From contig NZ_VFIL01000008.1 of the NCBI RefSeq assembly GCF_007858285.1, forward strand, positions 186,001-250,000: 64,000 bases of DNA, given 5' to 3'. Numbering within the stretch: position 1 is the stretch's first letter; each line of letters begins with the position of its first letter. This DNA is from Pseudomonas brenneri (GTDB lineage Bacteria > Pseudomonadota > Gammaproteobacteria > Pseudomonadales > Pseudomonadaceae). Shown here piece by piece: positions 24,850 through 36,321 of the stretch. The position numbers were made by a program, and so were the translations under genes. The notes under the pieces were generated by a model that saw nothing but the letters and a program-made list of their open reading frames with translations, was not told the origin of the DNA and searched no databases.

Positions 24850-27480
24850 ATGGCCGATTGGCAGTCCCTCGATCCCGAGGCCGCTCGTGAAGCGGAAAAA
24901 TATGAAAACCCTATTCCTAGCCGTGAACTGATCCTGGCGCACCTCGCCGATCGGGGTTCGCCTGCTAGCCGCGAGCAGCTGGTTGAAGAATTCGGTCTGA
25001 CCACCGAAGACCAACTCGAAGCACTGCGCCGCCGCCTGCGCGCCATGGAGCGCGATGCACAGTTGATCTACACCCGTCGCGGTACTTACGCGCCGGTGGA
25101 CAAGCTCGACCTGATCCTTGGCCGCATTGCCGGTCACCGTGATGGTTTCGGCTTCCTGATCCCTGACGATGGCAGCGATGACCTGTTCATGAGCCCGGCG
25201 CAAATGCGCCTGGTGTTCGATGGCGACCGTGCCCTGGCGCGCGTGTCGGGCCTGGACCGTCGCGGTCGCCGTGAAGGCGTGATCGTCGAAGTGGTGTCCC
25301 GTGCCCACGAGTCCATCGTCGGTCGTTACTTCGAAGAAGGCGGCATCGGCTTTGTGATTCCGGACAACCCGAAGGTCCAGCAGGAAGTGCTGGTAACCCC
25401 GGGCCGTAATGGCGCCGCCAAGGTCGGTCAGTTCGTCGAGGTGAAAATCACCCACTGGCCAACCCCGCGCTTCCAGCCGCAGGGCGATATCGTCGAAGTG
25501 GTCGGCAACTACATGGCGCCGGGCATGGAAATCGACGTTGCGCTGCGCACCTACGATATCCCCCACGTCTGGCCTGAGGCCGTGCTTAAAGAAGCCGCCA
25601 AACTCAAGCCGGAAGTCGAAGAAAAAGACAAAGAAAAACGCATCGACCTGCGCCATCTGCCGTTCGTCACCATTGACGGCGAAGATGCCCGCGACTTCGA
25701 CGATGCGGTCTACTGCGAAGCCAAGCCTGGCAAGCTGCGCCTGTTCTCCGGCGGCTGGAAGTTGTTCGTCGCGATTGCCGACGTATCCAGCTACGTGAAG
25801 ATCGGTTCGGCCCTGGATAACGAAGCCCAGGTGCGCGGCAACTCCGTGTACTTCCCTGAGCGCGTGATTCCGATGCTGCCTGAGCAGCTGTCCAACGGCC
25901 TGTGCTCCCTGAACCCGAAAGTCGACCGTTTGGCCATGGTGTGCGAGATGACTATCTCGAAAACCGGTGAAATGACCGATTACCAGTTCTACGAAGCGGT
26001 GATCCACTCCCAGGCGCGCCTGACCTACAACAAGGTCAGCACCATCCTGGAAACGCCGAAAACCAGCGAAGCCAAGGCTTTGCGCACCCAGTATGCAGAC
26101 GTAGTTCCGCACCTCAAGCAGCTCTACTCGCTGTACAAGGTGCTGTTGGGCGCACGTCATGTGCGTGGCGCGATCGATTTTGAAACCCAGGAAACCCGGA
26201 TCATCTTCGGTTCCGAGCGCAAAATCGCCGAGATCACGCCGACTACCCGTAATGACGCGCACAAGCTGATCGAGGAATGCATGCTGGCGGCCAACGTGGC
26301 CACCGCCGAGTTCCTGAAAAAGCACGAGATTCCTGCGCTGTATCGGGTCCACGATGGCCCGCCGCCGGAGCGCCTGGAAAAACTGCGCGCCTTCCTCGGT
26401 GAGCTCGGCCTGTCCCTGCACAAAGGCAAGGACGGTCCGTCGCCGAAGGACTACCAGGCTCTGTTGGCCAGCATCAAGGACCGTCCGGATTTCCACCTGA
26501 TCCAGACCGTGATGCTGCGCTCCTTGAGCCAGGCGGTGTACAGCGCCGATAACCAGGGCCACTTCGGCCTGAATTACGAGGCGTACACCCACTTCACCTC
26601 GCCGATTCGCCGTTACCCGGACCTGCTCACGCACCGCGCAATCCGCAGCGTGATCCACTCCAAGCAAAACACCCCGCACGTCAAGCGCGCCGGTGCCATG
26701 ACCATTCCGAAGGCGCGGATCTATCCGTACGACGAGGCGGCCCTGGAACAGTTGGGCGAGCAGTGCTCCATGAGCGAACGCCGTGCCGACGAAGCCACCC
26801 GTGACGTGGTGAACTGGCTCAAGTGCGAGTTCATGAAGGATCGCGTGGGCGAGTCGTTCCCGGGCGTGATCACCGCCGTGACCGGTTTTGGCCTGTTCGT
26901 CGAGCTGACCGATATCTACGTCGAAGGCCTGGTGCACGTCACTGCCTTGCCGGGTGACTACTATCACTTCGACCCTGTGCATCACCGCCTGGCGGGCGAG
27001 CGCACTGGTCGTAGCTTCCGTTTGGGCGATACCGTGGAAGTACGGGTCATGCGCGTCGATCTCGATGAGCGCAAGATCGACTTCGAGATGGCCGAAAAAA
27101 CCATCGAGGCGCCGATTGGTCGCAAAAAGCGCGGCGCTGAAACCACCGCTCCGGCAAAAAAAGGCGCGCCTGCAAAGGCTGCCGCCGCCGAGCCTGCAGC
27201 TGCCAAGCCTGCTCGTCGTTCTTCGACCAAGGAAAAAGCCAGCGACGCCTACCGTCCTAGCGATGCCGCGGCGAAAAACGCCGAGCTGCGCAAAAGCCGT
27301 GAGTTGAAGCAACAGTTGCTCAACGAAGCCAAAAGCGGTGGTAAAGCGGCGTCTGGGGGAAAGTCCCAGGGCGCCGACAAGCCGTCGAGCAAACCGAGTA
27401 AACACCGTAAAGGCCCGCCTAAAGCGGGTTCGGCCCCCGCGAAAAGCGGCGGGTCGCGCAAACCTAAGGCCAAGTCATGA
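24850..27480 (+). CDS. rnr: Ribonuclease R
   Basis: 876 aa. Processive 3'-5' exoribonuclease for structured RNA and tmRNA-linked decay. Order: N-terminal winged-helix region (residues 1-75), cold-shock OB folds (about 85-250), RNB catalytic domain (about 270-600) with the acidic cluster FVTIDGEDARDFDDAVYCE and YTHFTSPIRRYPDLLTHR. An S1 domain (GVITAVTGFGLFVELTDIYVEG) and a long Lys/Ala-rich tail follow. AAGGTG precedes the ATG. rlmB overlaps the stop by four bases. Confidence 0.97.
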   Translation: MADWQSLDPEAAREAEKYENPIPSRELILAHLADRGSPASREQLVEEFGLTTEDQLEALRRRLRAMERDAQLIYTRRGTYAPVDKLDLILGRIAGHRDGFGFLIPDDGSDDLFMSPAQMRLVFDGDRALARVSGLDRRGRREGVIVEVVSRAHESIVGRYFEEGGIGFVIPDNPKVQQEVLVTPGRNGAAKVGQFVEVKITHWPTPRFQPQGDIVEVVGNYMAPGMEIDVALRTYDIPHVWPEAVLKEAAKLKPEVEEKDKEKRIDLRHLPFVTIDGEDARDFDDAVYCEAKPGKLRLFSGGWKLFVAIADVSSYVKIGSALDNEAQVRGNSVYFPERVIPMLPEQLSNGLCSLNPKVDRLAMVCEMTISKTGEMTDYQFYEAVIHSQARLTYNKVSTILETPKTSEAKALRTQYADVVPHLKQLYSLYKVLLGARHVRGAIDFETQETRIIFGSERKIAEITPTTRNDAHKLIEECMLAANVATAEFLKKHEIPALYRVHDGPPPERLEKLRAFLGELGLSLHKGKDGPSPKDYQALLASIKDRPDFHLIQTVMLRSLSQAVYSADNQGHFGLNYEAYTHFTSPIRRYPDLLTHRAIRSVIHSKQNTPHVKRAGAMTIPKARIYPYDEAALEQLGEQCSMSERRADEATRDVVNWLKCEFMKDRVGESFPGVITAVTGFGLFVELTDIYVEGLVHVTALPGDYYHFDPVHHRLAGERTGRSFRLGDTVEVRVMRVDLDERKIDFEMAEKTIEAPIGRKKRGAETTAPAKKGAPAKAAAAEPAAAKPARRSSTKEKASDAYRPSDAAAKNAELRKSRELKQQLLNEAKSGGKAASGGKSQGADKPSSKPSKHRKGPPKAGSAPAKSGGSRKPKAKS

Positions 27481-28232
27481 GTCTGGAAAAAATCTACGGC
27501 GTGCACGCCGTAGAAGCGTTGCTGCGTCACCACCCTAAGCGCGTCAAGCAGGTATGGCTGGCGGAAGGTCGCAGTGAGCCGCGCGTGCAAGCGCTGGTCG
27601 AACTGGCCAACCAAAACAAGGTTGCCATCGGCCAGGCCGAGCGTCGTGAAATGGACGTCTGGGTCGAAGGCGTGCACCAGGGTGTGGTTGCGGACGTGAG
27701 TCCGAGCCAGGTCTGGGGCGAGGCGATGCTCGACGAGCTGCTCGACCGTACCGAAGGCGCGCCGCTGTTGCTGGTGCTGGACGGCGTGACCGACCCACAC
27801 AACCTCGGCGCCTGCCTGCGTTCGGCAGATGCTGCCGGCGCGTTGGCGGTGATCGTGCCTAAAGACAAGTCGGCTACCTTGACGCCGGTTGTACGTAAAG
27901 TTGCCTGCGGCGCGGCGGAAGTAATTCCGCTGGTGGCCGTGACCAACCTGGCGCGCACCCTGGAAAAACTCCAGCAGCGCGGTTTGTGGGTCGTGGGCAC
28001 GGCGGGGGAGGCTGAGGTCAGCATTTATGACCAGGACCTCACTGGCCCGACCATCCTGATCATGGGCGCCGAAGGCAAGGGCATGCGTCGCCTGACCCGC
28101 GAGCATTGTGACTACCTGGTGCACTTGCCGATGGCCGGTAGCGTCAGCAGCCTCAACGTTTCAGTCGCAACGGGCGTCTGCCTGTTCGAAGCCCAGCGCC
28201 AGCGTGGCGCCAAGGCCAAGACCAAGAAGTAA
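27477..28232 (+). CDS. rlmB: 23S rRNA (guanosine-2'-O-)-methyltransferase RlmB
   Basis: 251 aa. SAM-dependent SPOUT enzyme for Gm2251 in the peptidyl-transferase loop. N-terminal substrate-binding domain (YGVHAVEALLRHHPKRVKQV), then the knotted TrmH-type domain with DGVTDPHNLGACLRSADA, MGAEGKGMRRLT and LPMAGSVSSLNVSVA. ATG overlaps the rnr stop (ATGA), so the pair is one operon. Confidence 0.97.
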   Translation: MSLEKIYGVHAVEALLRHHPKRVKQVWLAEGRSEPRVQALVELANQNKVAIGQAERREMDVWVEGVHQGVVADVSPSQVWGEAMLDELLDRTEGAPLLLVLDGVTDPHNLGACLRSADAAGALAVIVPKDKSATLTPVVRKVACGAAEVIPLVAVTNLARTLEKLQQRGLWVVGTAGEAEVSIYDQDLTGPTILIMGAEGKGMRRLTREHCDYLVHLPMAGSVSSLNVSVATGVCLFEAQRQRGAKAKTKK

Positions 28233-28254
28233 TCCGGTCTGGCGCAGGTCCAAA

Positions 28255-28345
28255 TGTGGGAGCGGGCTTGCTCGCGAATGCGCAGTGTCAGTCGCCATAA
28301 ATGTTGGCTGGCCTAACGTATTCGCGAGCAAGCCCGCTCCCACAC
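28255..28345. repeat. REP doublet
   Basis: TGTGGGAGCGGGCTTGCTCG and its inverted partner separated by about 45 bp, between rlmB and rpsF. Confidence 0.92.
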
Positions 28346-28391
28346 TGGTTTTGCAGTGTTTGAAAGATTGTTCAAATAATCACCAATTGCC

Positions 28392-28420
28392 TTGCGCCCT
28401 TTCTCCCCCTTCTCTACAAT
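28392..28420 (+). promoter_or_regulatory. Sigma-70 promoter of the rpsF operon
   Basis: TTGCGC, 17-base spacer, TACAAT, then a GC-rich discriminator. The roughly 110-nt leader to rpsF (28430-28539) contains CCG...CGG hairpin potential and could carry an S6:S18-type feedback site; that part is a guess. Together with the REP doublet this fills the 307-bp gap between rlmB and rpsF. Confidence 0.6.
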
Positions 28421-28539
28421 TGCGCCCCTTGCCTTCCCGGCGGGCACGCATGTGCCTCCCAGTGGCAAGATTCCTAAGTGTCATTCACTCCTTGTCTGAC
28501 CGTTTTTGAGCGGCAGGCTACAACCCGTAAGGAGCATTC

Positions 28540-28962
28540 ATGCGTCATTACGAAATCATCTTTTTGGTCCACCCGGATCAAAGCGAGCAAGTCGGCGGCA
28601 TGGTTGAGCGTTACACCAAGCTGATCGAAGAAGACGGCGGCAAAATCCACCGTCTGGAAGATTGGGGCCGTCGTCAACTGGCCTACGCAATCAACAATGT
28701 TCACAAGGCTCACTACGTGATGCTGAACGTTGAGTGCACTGGCAAGGCCCTGGCCGAGCTGGAAGACAACTTCCGCTACAACGATGCAGTGATCCGTAAC
28801 CTGGTCATCCGTCGCGAAGAAGCCGTTACCGGCCAATCCGAGATGCTCAAGGCTGAAGAAAACCGCAGTGAGCGCCGTGAGCGTCGCGACCGTCCTGAGC
28901 ACGAAGGCGCTGAAAGCGCTGATAGTGATGACAGCGACAACAGCGATAACGCTGACGAGTAA
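28540..28962 (+). CDS. rpsF: 30S ribosomal protein S6
   Basis: 140 aa. Binds 16S rRNA as a heterodimer with S18. The core MRHYEIIFLVHPDQSEQ, IHRLEDWGRRQLAYAI and NVECTGKALAELEDNFRYND is canonical. The C-terminus is a long acidic Ser/Asp/Glu tail, a typical target for RimK-type glutamylation. AAGGAGC precedes the start. Confidence 0.99.
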   Translation: MRHYEIIFLVHPDQSEQVGGMVERYTKLIEEDGGKIHRLEDWGRRQLAYAINNVHKAHYVMLNVECTGKALAELEDNFRYNDAVIRNLVIRREEAVTGQSEMLKAEENRSERRERRDRPEHEGAESADSDDSDNSDNADE

Positions 28963-28991
28963 TCCACGGACCTTATTAAGGAGCCTATCAA

Positions 28992-29222
28992 ATGGCACGT
29001 TTCTTCCGTCGTCGTAAGTTTTGCCGCTTCACCGCTGAAGAAGTGAAGGAGATCGACTACAAAGATCTCAACACTCTGAAAGCCTACGTATCCGAGACCG
29101 GCAAAATTGTTCCAAGCCGTATCACCGGTACCAAAGCTCGTTATCAGCGTCAGCTGGCCACCGCTATCAAGCGCGCCCGCTTCCTGGCCCTGCTGGCCTA
29201 CACCGACAGCCACGGCCGCTGA
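28992..29222 (+). CDS. rpsR: 30S ribosomal protein S18
   Basis: 76 aa. MARFFRRRKFCRFTAEEVKE and the C-terminal KRARFLALLAYTDSH block are canonical for S18, the S6 partner in the 30S platform. It follows rpsF after 29 bp with AAGGAGC at the start. Confidence 0.99.
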   Translation: MARFFRRRKFCRFTAEEVKEIDYKDLNTLKAYVSETGKIVPSRITGTKARYQRQLATAIKRARFLALLAYTDSHGR

Positions 29223-29258
29223 GACCGGGCAGTCGACAAGTAGTAAGGGATTGAATGC

Positions 29259-30152
29259 ATGCGCGCCTTAGCTGAGTTCATCATGCGCGGTCGTGTGCAG
29301 GCCACTCTGGTAGTGGCTGGATGTGCAGCGTTGCCGTTGTTGTATTGGTTGGGTGCTGCCGCAGGAAGCCTTGTGCTGCTGCGGCGCGGTTTGAAGGACG
29401 CCTTGGGCGTTCTTGCCCTGGGGTTGCTGCCGGCCTTGATCTGGTGGCTGCAATTCGACGATCCACGGGTACTTCTGGTACTGCTGGGGTCGTCGAGCCT
29501 TGCGTTGGTTCTGCGCGCAAGTGAGTCCTGGGTCCGTACGCTGCTGGTCAGCGTGGCATTGGGAGTGGTGTATTCAGTGGTGCTTGGCGCGGCTTTCCGC
29601 CCGCAAATCGAGGCGCTGTCGCAGGAGTTGGTAAAAATCCTGCCACTGGCCCTCGGGGATCTCTACCAGCAATTGTCGGTAGATGAGCGAGCGCGCATGG
29701 CCACACTGATTGCCCCGGTCCTGACCGGCCTGATAGCGGCACTGTTGCAGATCGTCAGTGTGCTGAGCCTGATTCTTGGGCGCTACTGGCAGGCGTTGTT
29801 GTATAACCCGGGTGGTTTTGGTCGCGAGTTTCGCAGTATCAGAATCCCCGCAGGCCCAGCGATGTTGCTGCTGGCGTGCATGCTTGTAGGGCCGAACTTC
29901 GGCCCGCAAATGGCCATGTTGACGCCGTTGTGCAGCGTACCGCTGGTGATTGCCGGGCTGGCCCTGATACACGGGCTGGTGGCGCAGAAGCGCCTGGCCA
30001 AGTTCTGGCTGGTGGGGTTGTACGTGACGCTGTTGCTGTTTATGCAGCTGATCTATCCGTTACTCGTGGTCTTGGCCATTGTCGACGGCCTGATTGATTT
30101 TCGCGGTCGTCTGGCGCCGAAAGACGCCGATAACGCGAACGGTGAAGGTTAA
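29259..30152 (+). CDS. Conserved membrane protein between rpsR and rplI (possibly DUF2232/YybS-like)
   Basis: 297 aa with about eight hydrophobic segments and few charged loops: helices near residues 15-45, 48-75, 80-115, 145-180, 190-215 and 225-270. The position between rpsR and rplI is conserved in Pseudomonas, and in Bacillus the membrane protein YybS sits in the corresponding place, so a DUF2232 relationship is plausible but not proven. No catalytic motif is visible and the function is unknown. It is translated within the ribosomal-protein operon, with rplI 18 bp downstream. Confidence 0.85.
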   Translation: MRALAEFIMRGRVQATLVVAGCAALPLLYWLGAAAGSLVLLRRGLKDALGVLALGLLPALIWWLQFDDPRVLLVLLGSSSLALVLRASESWVRTLLVSVALGVVYSVVLGAAFRPQIEALSQELVKILPLALGDLYQQLSVDERARMATLIAPVLTGLIAALLQIVSVLSLILGRYWQALLYNPGGFGREFRSIRIPAGPAMLLLACMLVGPNFGPQMAMLTPLCSVPLVIAGLALIHGLVAQKRLAKFWLVGLYVTLLLFMQLIYPLLVVLAIVDGLIDFRGRLAPKDADNANGEG

Positions 30153-30170
30153 AAGTTAGAGGATTTTCAC

Positions 30171-30617
30171 ATGCAACTGATCCTTCTGGAAAAAGTCGCC
30201 AACCTGGGCAACCTGGGCGACAAAGTAAACGTTAAGGCCGGCTACGGTCGTAACTACCTGCTGCCATACGGCAAAGCCACCGCTGCAACCGCTGCCAACC
30301 TGGCCGCGTTTGAAGAGCGTCGCGCTGAGCTGGAAAAAGCTGCAGCAGACAAGAAAGCTTCGGCTGAAACCCGTGCTGCCCAACTGGCCGAGCTGGAAGT
30401 GACTATCACTGCCACCGCTGGCGACGAAGGCAAGCTGTTCGGTTCGATCGGTACTCACGACATCGCTGATGCACTGACCGCCTCCGGCGTTGAAGTGCAG
30501 AAGAGCGAAGTTCGTCTGCCGAACGGCACCATCCGCAACGTAGGCGAATTCGACGTAGCCGTGCACCTGCACGCTGAAGTTGAAGCCACCGTACGCGTTG
30601 TCGTGGTAGCAGCTTAA
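30171..30617 (+). CDS. rplI: 50S ribosomal protein L9
   Basis: 148 aa. The N-terminal RNA-binding domain MQLILLEKVANLGNLGDKV and GYGRNYLLPYGKA are diagnostic. A connecting helix (residues 40-75) and a C-terminal domain with the GKLFGSIGTHDIADAL block follow. Last gene of the rpsF operon. Confidence 0.99.
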   Translation: MQLILLEKVANLGNLGDKVNVKAGYGRNYLLPYGKATAATAANLAAFEERRAELEKAAADKKASAETRAAQLAELEVTITATAGDEGKLFGSIGTHDIADALTASGVEVQKSEVRLPNGTIRNVGEFDVAVHLHAEVEATVRVVVVAA

Positions 30618-30664
30618 GAAGCACCTAACTGACTGGCACCTCGCGTGTCAGCCAGTTAACATCG

Positions 30665-30702
30665 GGCACGATCCTGTTTACAGGTCGTGCCTTTTGTTTT
30701 TT
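30665..30702 (+). terminator. Intrinsic terminator after rplI
   Basis: GGCACGA ... TCGTGCC followed by TTTTGTTTTTT, about 25 bp before dnaB. Confidence 0.85.
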
Positions 30703-30726
30703 CAGACCCCCTAATTTCAAGTGGCC

Positions 30727-32121
30727 ATGAACGATATCTCCGCTCCTGAGCAATACGATCTGCAAACCGCTGCCCTGAAGGTGCCGCCGCATTCCATCGA
30801 GGCCGAACAGGCCGTGCTCGGTGGCTTGATGCTGGACAACAACGCCTGGGAACGTGTGCTCGATCAAGTCTCGGACGGTGACTTCTATCGCCATGACCAC
30901 CGCCTGATCTTCCGTGCCATTGCCAAGCTGGCCGATCTGAACTCCCCCATCGACGTCGTGACCCTTGCCGAGCAATTGGACAAGGAAGGTCAGACCTCAC
31001 AGGTGGGCGGTCTCGGCTACCTTGGTGAACTGGCGAAAAACACACCGTCCGTCGCCAACATCAAGGCCTATGCGCAGATCGTCCGTGCACGGGCCACCTT
31101 GCGGCAGTTGATTGGCATCGCTACGGAAATCGCCGACAGCGCCTTCAACCCTGAAGGGCGTACGGCAGAAGAGATTCTCGATGAGGCCGAACGGCAGATC
31201 TTCCAGATCGCCGAAGCGCGACCGAAGACTGGCGGCCCTGTCAGCGTCAACGACCTGTTGACCAAGGCCATCGACCGAATCGATACCCTGTTCAACACCG
31301 ACAACGCCATTACCGGCCTGTCCACTGGCTACACCGACCTCGACGGCATGACCAGTGGCCTGCAACCGGCTGACTTGATCATCGTCGCCGGTCGTCCGTC
31401 CATGGGTAAGACCACCTTTGCCATGAACCTGGTGGAAAACGCGGTACTGCGCAGCGAGAAAGCCGTACTGGTGTACTCCCTGGAGATGCCAGGTGAATCG
31501 CTGATCATGCGGATGCTCTCGTCCCTGGGCCGCATCGACCAGACCAAGGTGCGTGCCGGTCGCCTCGAAGACGACGATTGGCCGCGCCTGACCTCGGCGG
31601 TCAACCTACTCAACGACCGTAAGCTGTTCATCGACGACACCGCTGGCATCAGCCCGTCGGAAATGCGCGCGCGTACTCGGCGCCTGGTCCGTGAACACGG
31701 CGACGTCGGCCTGATCATGATCGACTACCTGCAATTGATGCAGATCCCTGGCTCTGGCGGCGACAACCGGACCAACGAAATTTCTGAAATCTCGCGCTCC
31801 CTCAAAGCCCTGGCCAAGGAATTCAACTGCCCTGTGGTTGCGCTCTCGCAGCTCAACCGCTCCCTGGAGCAACGCCCGAACAAGCGCCCGATCAACTCTG
31901 ACTTGCGCGAATCCGGAGCGATCGAGCAGGATGCTGACGTAATTATGTTCGTTTACCGGGATGAGGTTTATCACCCGGAGACCGAGCATAAAGGCATCGC
32001 CGAGATCATTATCGGCAAGCAGCGGAACGGCCCGATCGGCACCACGCGCCTGGCGTTTATCGGCAAGTACACGCGTTTCGAAAACCTTGCGCCAGGCAGC
32101 TACAACTTCGACGACGAATAA
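30727..32121 (+). CDS. dnaB: Replicative DNA helicase DnaB
   Basis: 464 aa. Hexameric 5'-3' helicase of the replication fork. N-terminal primase-interaction domain (PPHSIEAEQAVLGGLMLDNN), linker, then the RecA-like ATPase with Walker A GRPSMGKTTFAMN, the Walker B block LIMIDYLQLMQ and the C-terminal GKQRNGPIGTTRLAF. ATG 30727 (MNDISAPEQYDLQ) is preferred; an in-frame GTG at 30721 has no better ribosome-binding site. Confidence 0.98.
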   Translation: MNDISAPEQYDLQTAALKVPPHSIEAEQAVLGGLMLDNNAWERVLDQVSDGDFYRHDHRLIFRAIAKLADLNSPIDVVTLAEQLDKEGQTSQVGGLGYLGELAKNTPSVANIKAYAQIVRARATLRQLIGIATEIADSAFNPEGRTAEEILDEAERQIFQIAEARPKTGGPVSVNDLLTKAIDRIDTLFNTDNAITGLSTGYTDLDGMTSGLQPADLIIVAGRPSMGKTTFAMNLVENAVLRSEKAVLVYSLEMPGESLIMRMLSSLGRIDQTKVRAGRLEDDDWPRLTSAVNLLNDRKLFIDDTAGISPSEMRARTRRLVREHGDVGLIMIDYLQLMQIPGSGGDNRTNEISEISRSLKALAKEFNCPVVALSQLNRSLEQRPNKRPINSDLRESGAIEQDADVIMFVYRDEVYHPETEHKGIAEIIIGKQRNGPIGTTRLAFIGKYTRFENLAPGSYNFDDE

Positions 32122-32132
32122 GCGCCATCCAA

Positions 32133-32222
32133 TGTGGGAGCGGGCTTGCTCGCGAAGGCGGCGGATCAGTCAATAGATGTATTGACTGACACACCGCTTT
32201 CGCGAGCAAGCCCGCTCCCACA
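32133..32222. repeat. REP doublet
   Basis: Inverted TGTGGGAGCGGGCTTGCTCG pair around a spacer that itself contains the inverted TCAGTCAAT/ATTGACTGA arms, between dnaB and ygiQ. Confidence 0.92.
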
Positions 32223-32340
32223 TTTCAAATGTATTCACAATTCAGGGCACTCCACAATTCCGACCATTACCGTCGGAATTGGTCAAAATTTGTGCTATAT
32301 TCCGCGCCCGCGATTTTTCATCTCAACACCGGTCACCGTC

Positions 32341-34644
<2,304 letters not shown>

Positions 34645-34661
34645 TTGCAGCCTGAAATGCC

Positions 34662-34693
34662 AAACGCCAGCCTCCGTGCTGGCGTTTTGCTTT
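34662..34693 (+). terminator. Intrinsic terminator after ygiQ-like gene
   Basis: AAACGCCAGC-CTCCGT-GCTGGCGTTT followed by T-rich bases. Confidence 0.9.
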
Positions 34694-34744
34694 CTAGCGG
34701 CAGGGAAACCTGTTTGTTAAGGTGGCGCCCGTTAAACCGCCATA

Positions 34745-34848
34745 CCTGTAGGAGCGAGCTTGCTCGCGAAAAACGTCAACAATAACGCGAGCTGCCTGGA
34801 CAAACGCGGCGCTTGTGAGTTTTTCGCGAGCAAGCTCGCTCCTACAGG
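34745..34848. repeat. REP doublet (GTAGGAGCGAGC type)
   Basis: CCTGTAGGAGCGAGCTTGCT and a near-perfect inverted copy at the other end, about 45 bp apart. It marks the left edge of the effector-like island. Confidence 0.93.
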
Positions 34849-34894
34849 AATGAGGCCTCTGCGGCCACTCGAACCCGTCAAGGAAGAACACCCC

Positions 34895-35812
34895 ATGAGC
34901 AACCCCCTGCTCAACATCGGCATGGACTCCAGCCGCTCCCAGTTCATGGCGCGCCAGCGCATCGAAAGCCAGATCAACCTGCCCCGCCTGTTCGCCGCCA
35001 TCGACGCCGACCCCGGCATCGTCGGTGCGGGCGTGGTGTATATCGATGCGGACTTCAATGTCGTGACTCTGCGCGAGTTCAAGCCGATCTGCAGCATCAA
35101 GCCCAAGCGCATCATTTTACGTGAGGCGCAGAGGTACATTGCGCCGGCGCAGTTTGCCCAGCAGGTGACAAACAACCCGCGTGAGTCTCGGTTGGTGGGG
35201 GAAGCGGTCAATACGACCCTGTCTTGTGCGGGTGCAATCCTCGGTTGGATTGTCGTGTTCAGCGGCACAGTCGCCGTGCCTTTCACGGGGGGCGCGAGCC
35301 TGGTGGTGACGGGCATTGGCGCGACTGCTGCAGCGGCCAGTACTGCGCAATGTGTAGTCGGGGGTATGAGAACTATCAACGAACTCAATGACCCGGCAGC
35401 CAATGACGATATGGATAGCGAAGACTGGTATCGCTATGCAATGCCGGTATTGGACGCCGCTTCACTGCTGGGTGCCGGCGCCTCAACTCTGACGACTCTT
35501 CGGCTGCTGCAGGCTCGAAAGGTGACGACTGGCAGAAGTTGGTACGAGTTGTCCAAGGGGTTGACCCGTCAGCAACGTAAGGCGCTCACCAAGGAGTTGC
35601 TAAGCCTGAAAGATCCAAGCTTGAGCAATAAGCTCTTGAAACTGCGCCAGCGCTCCGGTGAGTTGAGCAAGCGCTATTCGGCGACCGAGATCAATCACGC
35701 TACTGTGACGCAGATCAGAGATTCCCTGGGCGCTGCCATTGGTTTTACCGGGAGCGCCTTATCAGGCAACATTCGAACTGTTGCAGTTGGCCTGTATGAG
35801 GAGCTTGAGTGA
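34895..35812 (+). CDS. Unknown protein with hydrophobic core, family A copy 1 (effector-like)
   Basis: 305 aa, no signal peptide. Three parts: an N-terminal block (residues 20-100: RLFAAIDADPGIVGAGVVYI, LREFKPICSIKPKRIILREA), a Gly/Ala/Val-rich hydrophobic stretch (about 104-153) able to span a membrane, and a charged helical C-terminus (about 205-305: LSKGLTRQQRKALTKELLS) ending GNIRTVAVGLYEELE. A second weakly hydrophobic segment lies at 182-205. No enzyme motif is seen. It is paralogous to the broken gene at 37078 and coupled (TGATG) to a small membrane protein. This layout suits a membrane-active toxin with its immunity protein; that is inference. Start ATG has AAGGAAG upstream. Confidence 0.8.
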   Translation: MSNPLLNIGMDSSRSQFMARQRIESQINLPRLFAAIDADPGIVGAGVVYIDADFNVVTLREFKPICSIKPKRIILREAQRYIAPAQFAQQVTNNPRESRLVGEAVNTTLSCAGAILGWIVVFSGTVAVPFTGGASLVVTGIGATAAAASTAQCVVGGMRTINELNDPAANDDMDSEDWYRYAMPVLDAASLLGAGASTLTTLRLLQARKVTTGRSWYELSKGLTRQQRKALTKELLSLKDPSLSNKLLKLRQRSGELSKRYSATEINHATVTQIRDSLGAAIGFTGSALSGNIRTVAVGLYEELE

Positions 35813-36252
35813 TGGATCGCCAAGGTTCGCTGAAAGCTTTTTTAGCCCAGTATTTTCCAGCGTTTATATGCGCATTTTTCCTTGCCTGCTTCTCTCTCTC
35901 TGTCGCAATTTCACTGGCATCAAGTACATTTTTTCGCAGTGACCCAGAGCGGGCGCGCTATTCTTTTCTGGCGGCAGTTTTCTTGGGATTGCTCTTGGCG
36001 TTCAGCCATTTCGTCATGATTAGAGGGCGAGAGTGGGGGGCTTGGGCCATCGCAGCCTTCTACGTTGTCTGTTTTCTGGTCGTGCTGCCGACCTATAGCT
36101 ATCGGCCACATATGGCTGCGTATGTAATAGGGCTGTTGTTTCCGTTGCTGGGGCTGTTGTTGTTCAATAGTCAACGTCATAGGGACATGCGCCGTCAGCT
36201 TCTGGAGATCCGTCGTCTGCGCCAATCCTTGAAATCACAGCGCAAAAAATGA
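35812..36252 (+). CDS. Small multi-pass membrane protein, family B copy 1 (immunity-like)
   Basis: 146 aa with four hydrophobic helices (about 15-38, 48-66, 74-92, 98-116) and a strongly basic C-terminal helix (HRDMRRQLLEIRRLRQSL). ATG 35812 overlaps the stop of family A copy 1 and has GAGGAG upstream, so the two are co-translated. Related to the genes at 36322 and 37978: shared features are YFP.F near the start, FMI..GR..W in the middle, and LFPLL-LLL.NS..HR.MR at the end. A membrane immunity role is inferred only from position and topology. Confidence 0.8.
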   Translation: MDRQGSLKAFLAQYFPAFICAFFLACFSLSVAISLASSTFFRSDPERARYSFLAAVFLGLLLAFSHFVMIRGREWGAWAIAAFYVVCFLVVLPTYSYRPHMAAYVIGLLFPLLGLLLFNSQRHRDMRRQLLEIRRLRQSLKSQRKK

Positions 36253-36321
36253 TGCCCCCTCACAACCTCAACATTATTCAGAAGGTAGCAACTGCTGTGG
36301 CCTGCACTAGGAACGCGAGCA

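Noticed and set aside
24847..27405. An 852-codon minus-strand frame
   Set aside because: It is the complement of rnr and has no recognisable domain.
34895..35812. Family A protein as an NAD synthetase or other enzyme
   Set aside because: No SGGVDS PP-loop or other catalytic motif is visible; the true NAD synthetase is at 46657-47484.
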